Shown one piece after another: positions 61,577-64,000 of a DNA stretch of 64,000 bases. How positions within the stretch are numbered: position 1 is the stretch's first letter; each line of letters begins with the position of its first letter. The notes beneath the pieces are model-generated. The model searched no databases. It was not told where the DNA came from and worked only from the letters and a program-made list of their open reading frames with translations. Origin of the DNA: Limnomonas spitsbergensis (taxonomy: Eukaryota; Chlorophyta; Chlorophyceae; Chlamydomonadales). Both the position numbers and the translations under genes were made by a program. The stretch spans positions 2,604,001 to 2,668,000 of the forward strand of contig JAYJMM010000039.1 of the NCBI GenBank assembly GCA_037349105.1, given 5' to 3'.

Positions 61577-63148
61577 TTGAAGCTGACCCCTCATGGCAAT
61601 GATGTTACAGTGTTACACCTCGCTCTCCAGTTCGGCAGCCGCTTAGCAGCGCAGCGCAAACAACCAGTCCATGCCTGCGTGTACGGCCGAGATGGGACAG
61701 TGCTGAAGCGTGTTCAAGAATTAACATTCTTGGGCATCATTCAGCAAAAGAGCGGCCACATGCAGAAGGCCATGCAAGGTCGAGAGGTGTCTCTGGCTCC
61801 CGTACTGCATTGTGCCCACCGCATGGCCACCAAGGTAACCAAGGCTCGTCTGAGGCACCATCTCCCTACACGTATCCGGATGGCCTCAGTCTATGCTGCG
61901 CTTGCGGCCAACTGCAGTGATGGGGTGTGGGCCACCGGTCACCTCAAGTCCTCAAGCCGCGGCATTGCCTCAGGAGCAAGATGCGGTCAAGCTTGCTTCA
62001 GCACCTGCGCTAGGCTGCATGGCCACTTGCGTCCGCCGCAAGCTGGGGTTCATGAGAGAGCTGCAGATTTACCTTTTACAACGAGGTTGGTGGTAGCATG
62101 TAATCCGCTTCTACAAGGCAGCGGTAGCACCAACAGTACAGCAAGATAGCCCCCTCATGGCGGTTGCTATGGCGGCCGACATGCAGCTTGCTGTCACACA
62201 GAGCATCGAAGGGCACAGCTGGTGTCGGGAATGGCTTACTGCCTTAGAGGACCTGGAGCAGGGAGTAGCCATACCCACACTGAGTCAATGAGTGACTGCT
62301 CTGTAGCCTCTTCCCGTAACAGAGGTGATGGCGCTAGTGGACGCAGCCTACGAAAGGGCACAATTGGAGGTCACCGGCGTAGGGGATCCCAGAGACCCAG
62401 CCTTGGAGCATAGGTATGCGGCCGCCTACCGCGCTTGGTTTCAGCCTGCGGCGGGCGCCGTGATGGCGCAGTCAAGGAACCGCACCTGCAAGAGGGAGTG
62501 TCCTTGTGTGCGCACAAACTGAAGGCTGCCGCTTGGCGCCATCAGCACGGCTAACACTAGGGGCAGGCGCAGCGGTCAACAGCGTGACGCACGTTGCTGC
62601 CAGCGATGTTGGGCAAGGGGAGACGGCGAGCATGTGGAGGACGCATTACATGCTTGCTTCCAATGCCCCAACGTGCAAGATCACCTCACGGAGTGAGGAT
62701 AGGCAGGCCTCCCAGACGCTGCTAGAGACTTCCACGCTTAGTACCAGGGCAGGCTTGGGTGGGATGCTCTGACTTTTGTGGAGGATGTGGACATGTGGTA
62801 GCTTTCGTTGAGGCTTAGTTGTTTCAGAGGCCGTGGCTCCCTCTCTTATTTATTTTTGTTCCGCCCAGGCTTGAAAGTGCCGCTTGATTATATGTCTGCT
62901 TTCCGGGTTTCCTGGCTTTCTGCCAAGTATGTTAGCATCCTTTCCTTTTGTTGAGGGCTAGGATCTGGACGGCCTGGAGTTTCTTCAGACTTCTTCTCTT
63001 TGGGGGGAAGGTATTTTTTCTTCTCCTTTTCCCCTATGTTCCTGTCCTCTCGCCTTAAGTTTCTTTTTCTCCCAACCGCACAATCGGGCGCCCATGCGGC
63101 CGAGCTTTTTCAGCATGGCCCAGAGGTGTAATGACATTGACACCTCGC
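61577..63148 (+). mobile_element. 5'-truncated LINE with reverse transcriptase C-terminal remnant
   Basis: The frame at 61577-62149 carries VHACVYGRDGTVLKRVQELT and FLGIIQ, then a helical stretch to VYAALAANCSDGVWATGH. This pattern is that of the thumb and C-terminal region of LINE reverse transcriptases. The homologous text continues in other frames (MRELQIYLLQRGWW, AMAADMQLAVTQS), showing frameshifts. A T/C-rich region, GGGCGCCCATGCGGCCGAGC and CCAGAGGTGTAATGACATTGAC close it at about 63145. No catalytic YADD region is present. Confidence 0.65.
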
Positions 63149-64000
63149 TCTGAGCCCTCCTCAACAGGCTGCGTGGGCCCCCAACTAAACAGCAGTGCCC
63201 TAAATACCATCTCCGTCCGATAGCCACTGTTGGTGGAAACGGATCAAGCGAAGTGTCCGTCCTTGGTCCCTCTGCGCGATTCTCTGCTAGGATGCCCCCT
63301 AACCAGGAAGTGAATGGAAGCGGCGACCCACCCTGGCAGACAGTGCCCCAGGCAAGATGGGCAGTGGCTTGTGGAGCTCGATTATGCCCGCCGTTGAGAG
63401 GTGCATGGTATTGCATGGGCGCTTCATCTGAGCACGTCAATAGATGCGAGGATGCCCGGAACGAAGGGACCATGTATCAGGGCAAGGGCAGGAGGTCAGG
63501 CCTAAGCCCGGTCTAGATCTTAGCAGCCAGGGGGTGGAGGGTTAGTGGACTGAGGTGACAGTAGGATGCATGGAACCCACCAGGCGGCAAGGTTGGTGCA
63601 CCTCTGTCGGGCCAGGTATCCCATGGCAGGGAAGCATGCACTGCAGTTTATGGGGTTAGGCGAAATTCAGCTACACCAAGCATACCGTATGTGAATGATC
63701 TGGGTAAATACATGTGAAATTTTGAGGACAAGGCAGTGAAGGCACACATGGCATGCTTTGGAATTAACTCTGGGGTCGTTTGGGATTGAAGAGCATTTAT
63801 TAAGTTCGAAGGCGGTGCTTATAAATCCTCTACCGAAACTTGGAATTCGGTGTCACCTCAATCCAAAATAAGATGGATCGTTGCACAAGCTCATATCAAA
63901 CACAATCCTAAACCTTAAGGGGTCTCCCGATTTGTTTATTTAAATATGTCTAAAACCCCATCAAAAAGGGTATCCCGATTGCTTTAGTCCAATCCGATAT
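63149..64000. other. Unassigned right edge of the window
   Basis: No gene is recognised. AT content rises toward the end; no telomere or centromere-type array is present. Confidence 0.4.

Overview
The window looks like nuclear DNA of a chlorophyte green alga, probably Chlamydomonadales/Volvocales. The evidence is intron-rich genes with GT-AG junctions, Ala/Ser/Gln low-complexity inserts, very abundant minisatellites, interstitial TTTAGGG telomere-type repeats, and gag-pol elements of algal character. The genus is not proven; a Haematococcus- or Dunaliella-like alga would fit the telomere motif. No prokaryotic operon, CRISPR array, rRNA or tRNA gene was recognised.

Four protein-coding host genes can be assembled exon by exon, all on the minus strand. 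They are: (1) the 5' part of a CCR4-NOT subunit NOT3/CNOT3 gene (1-4179, running off the window start); (2) a complete methylthioribose kinase gene (4601-8399, six exons); (3) a small AGC-type Ser/Thr kinase with a DFD motif (36861-43093, seven exons, one unresolved phase); (4) a She9/MDM33-type mitochondrial inner-membrane morphology protein (43455-58063, ten short exons over 14.6 kb). They act in unrelated processes (mRNA deadenylation, methionine salvage, signalling, mitochondrial shape), so no operon-like cooperation is implied. A decayed armadillo-repeat fragment lies at 59900-60600.

Between genes 2 and 3 lies a 25-kb block of transposable elements. It holds a solo LTR (8707-9591), a 16.4-kb retroelement (11165-27601) and a Ty3/gypsy chromovirus (28044-34159). 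The large element has an odd A1-internal-B1-A2-B2 terminal arrangement, 4-bp target duplications, several gag-like ORFs with four zinc knuckles, a protease-like and an integrase-like segment, and no visible reverse transcriptase. It is itself interrupted by a 1.7-kb Mutator-like element with an 11-bp duplication. The chromovirus has several stops and a 150-bp inverted duplication in gag. LINE remnants and a recurring 3'-terminal motif lie at 34.3-36.7 kb and 59-63 kb.

The most striking pattern is in the host introns. Many are filled with tandem repeats whose unit contains a copy of the adjoining splice junction, sometimes a whole exon. Examples are copies of the kinase APE-motif exon end with its donor, copies of the next exon's start with its acceptor, and about twelve copies of MDM33 exon 4. 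The minisatellites therefore seem to be seeded at intron-exon borders in three different genes.
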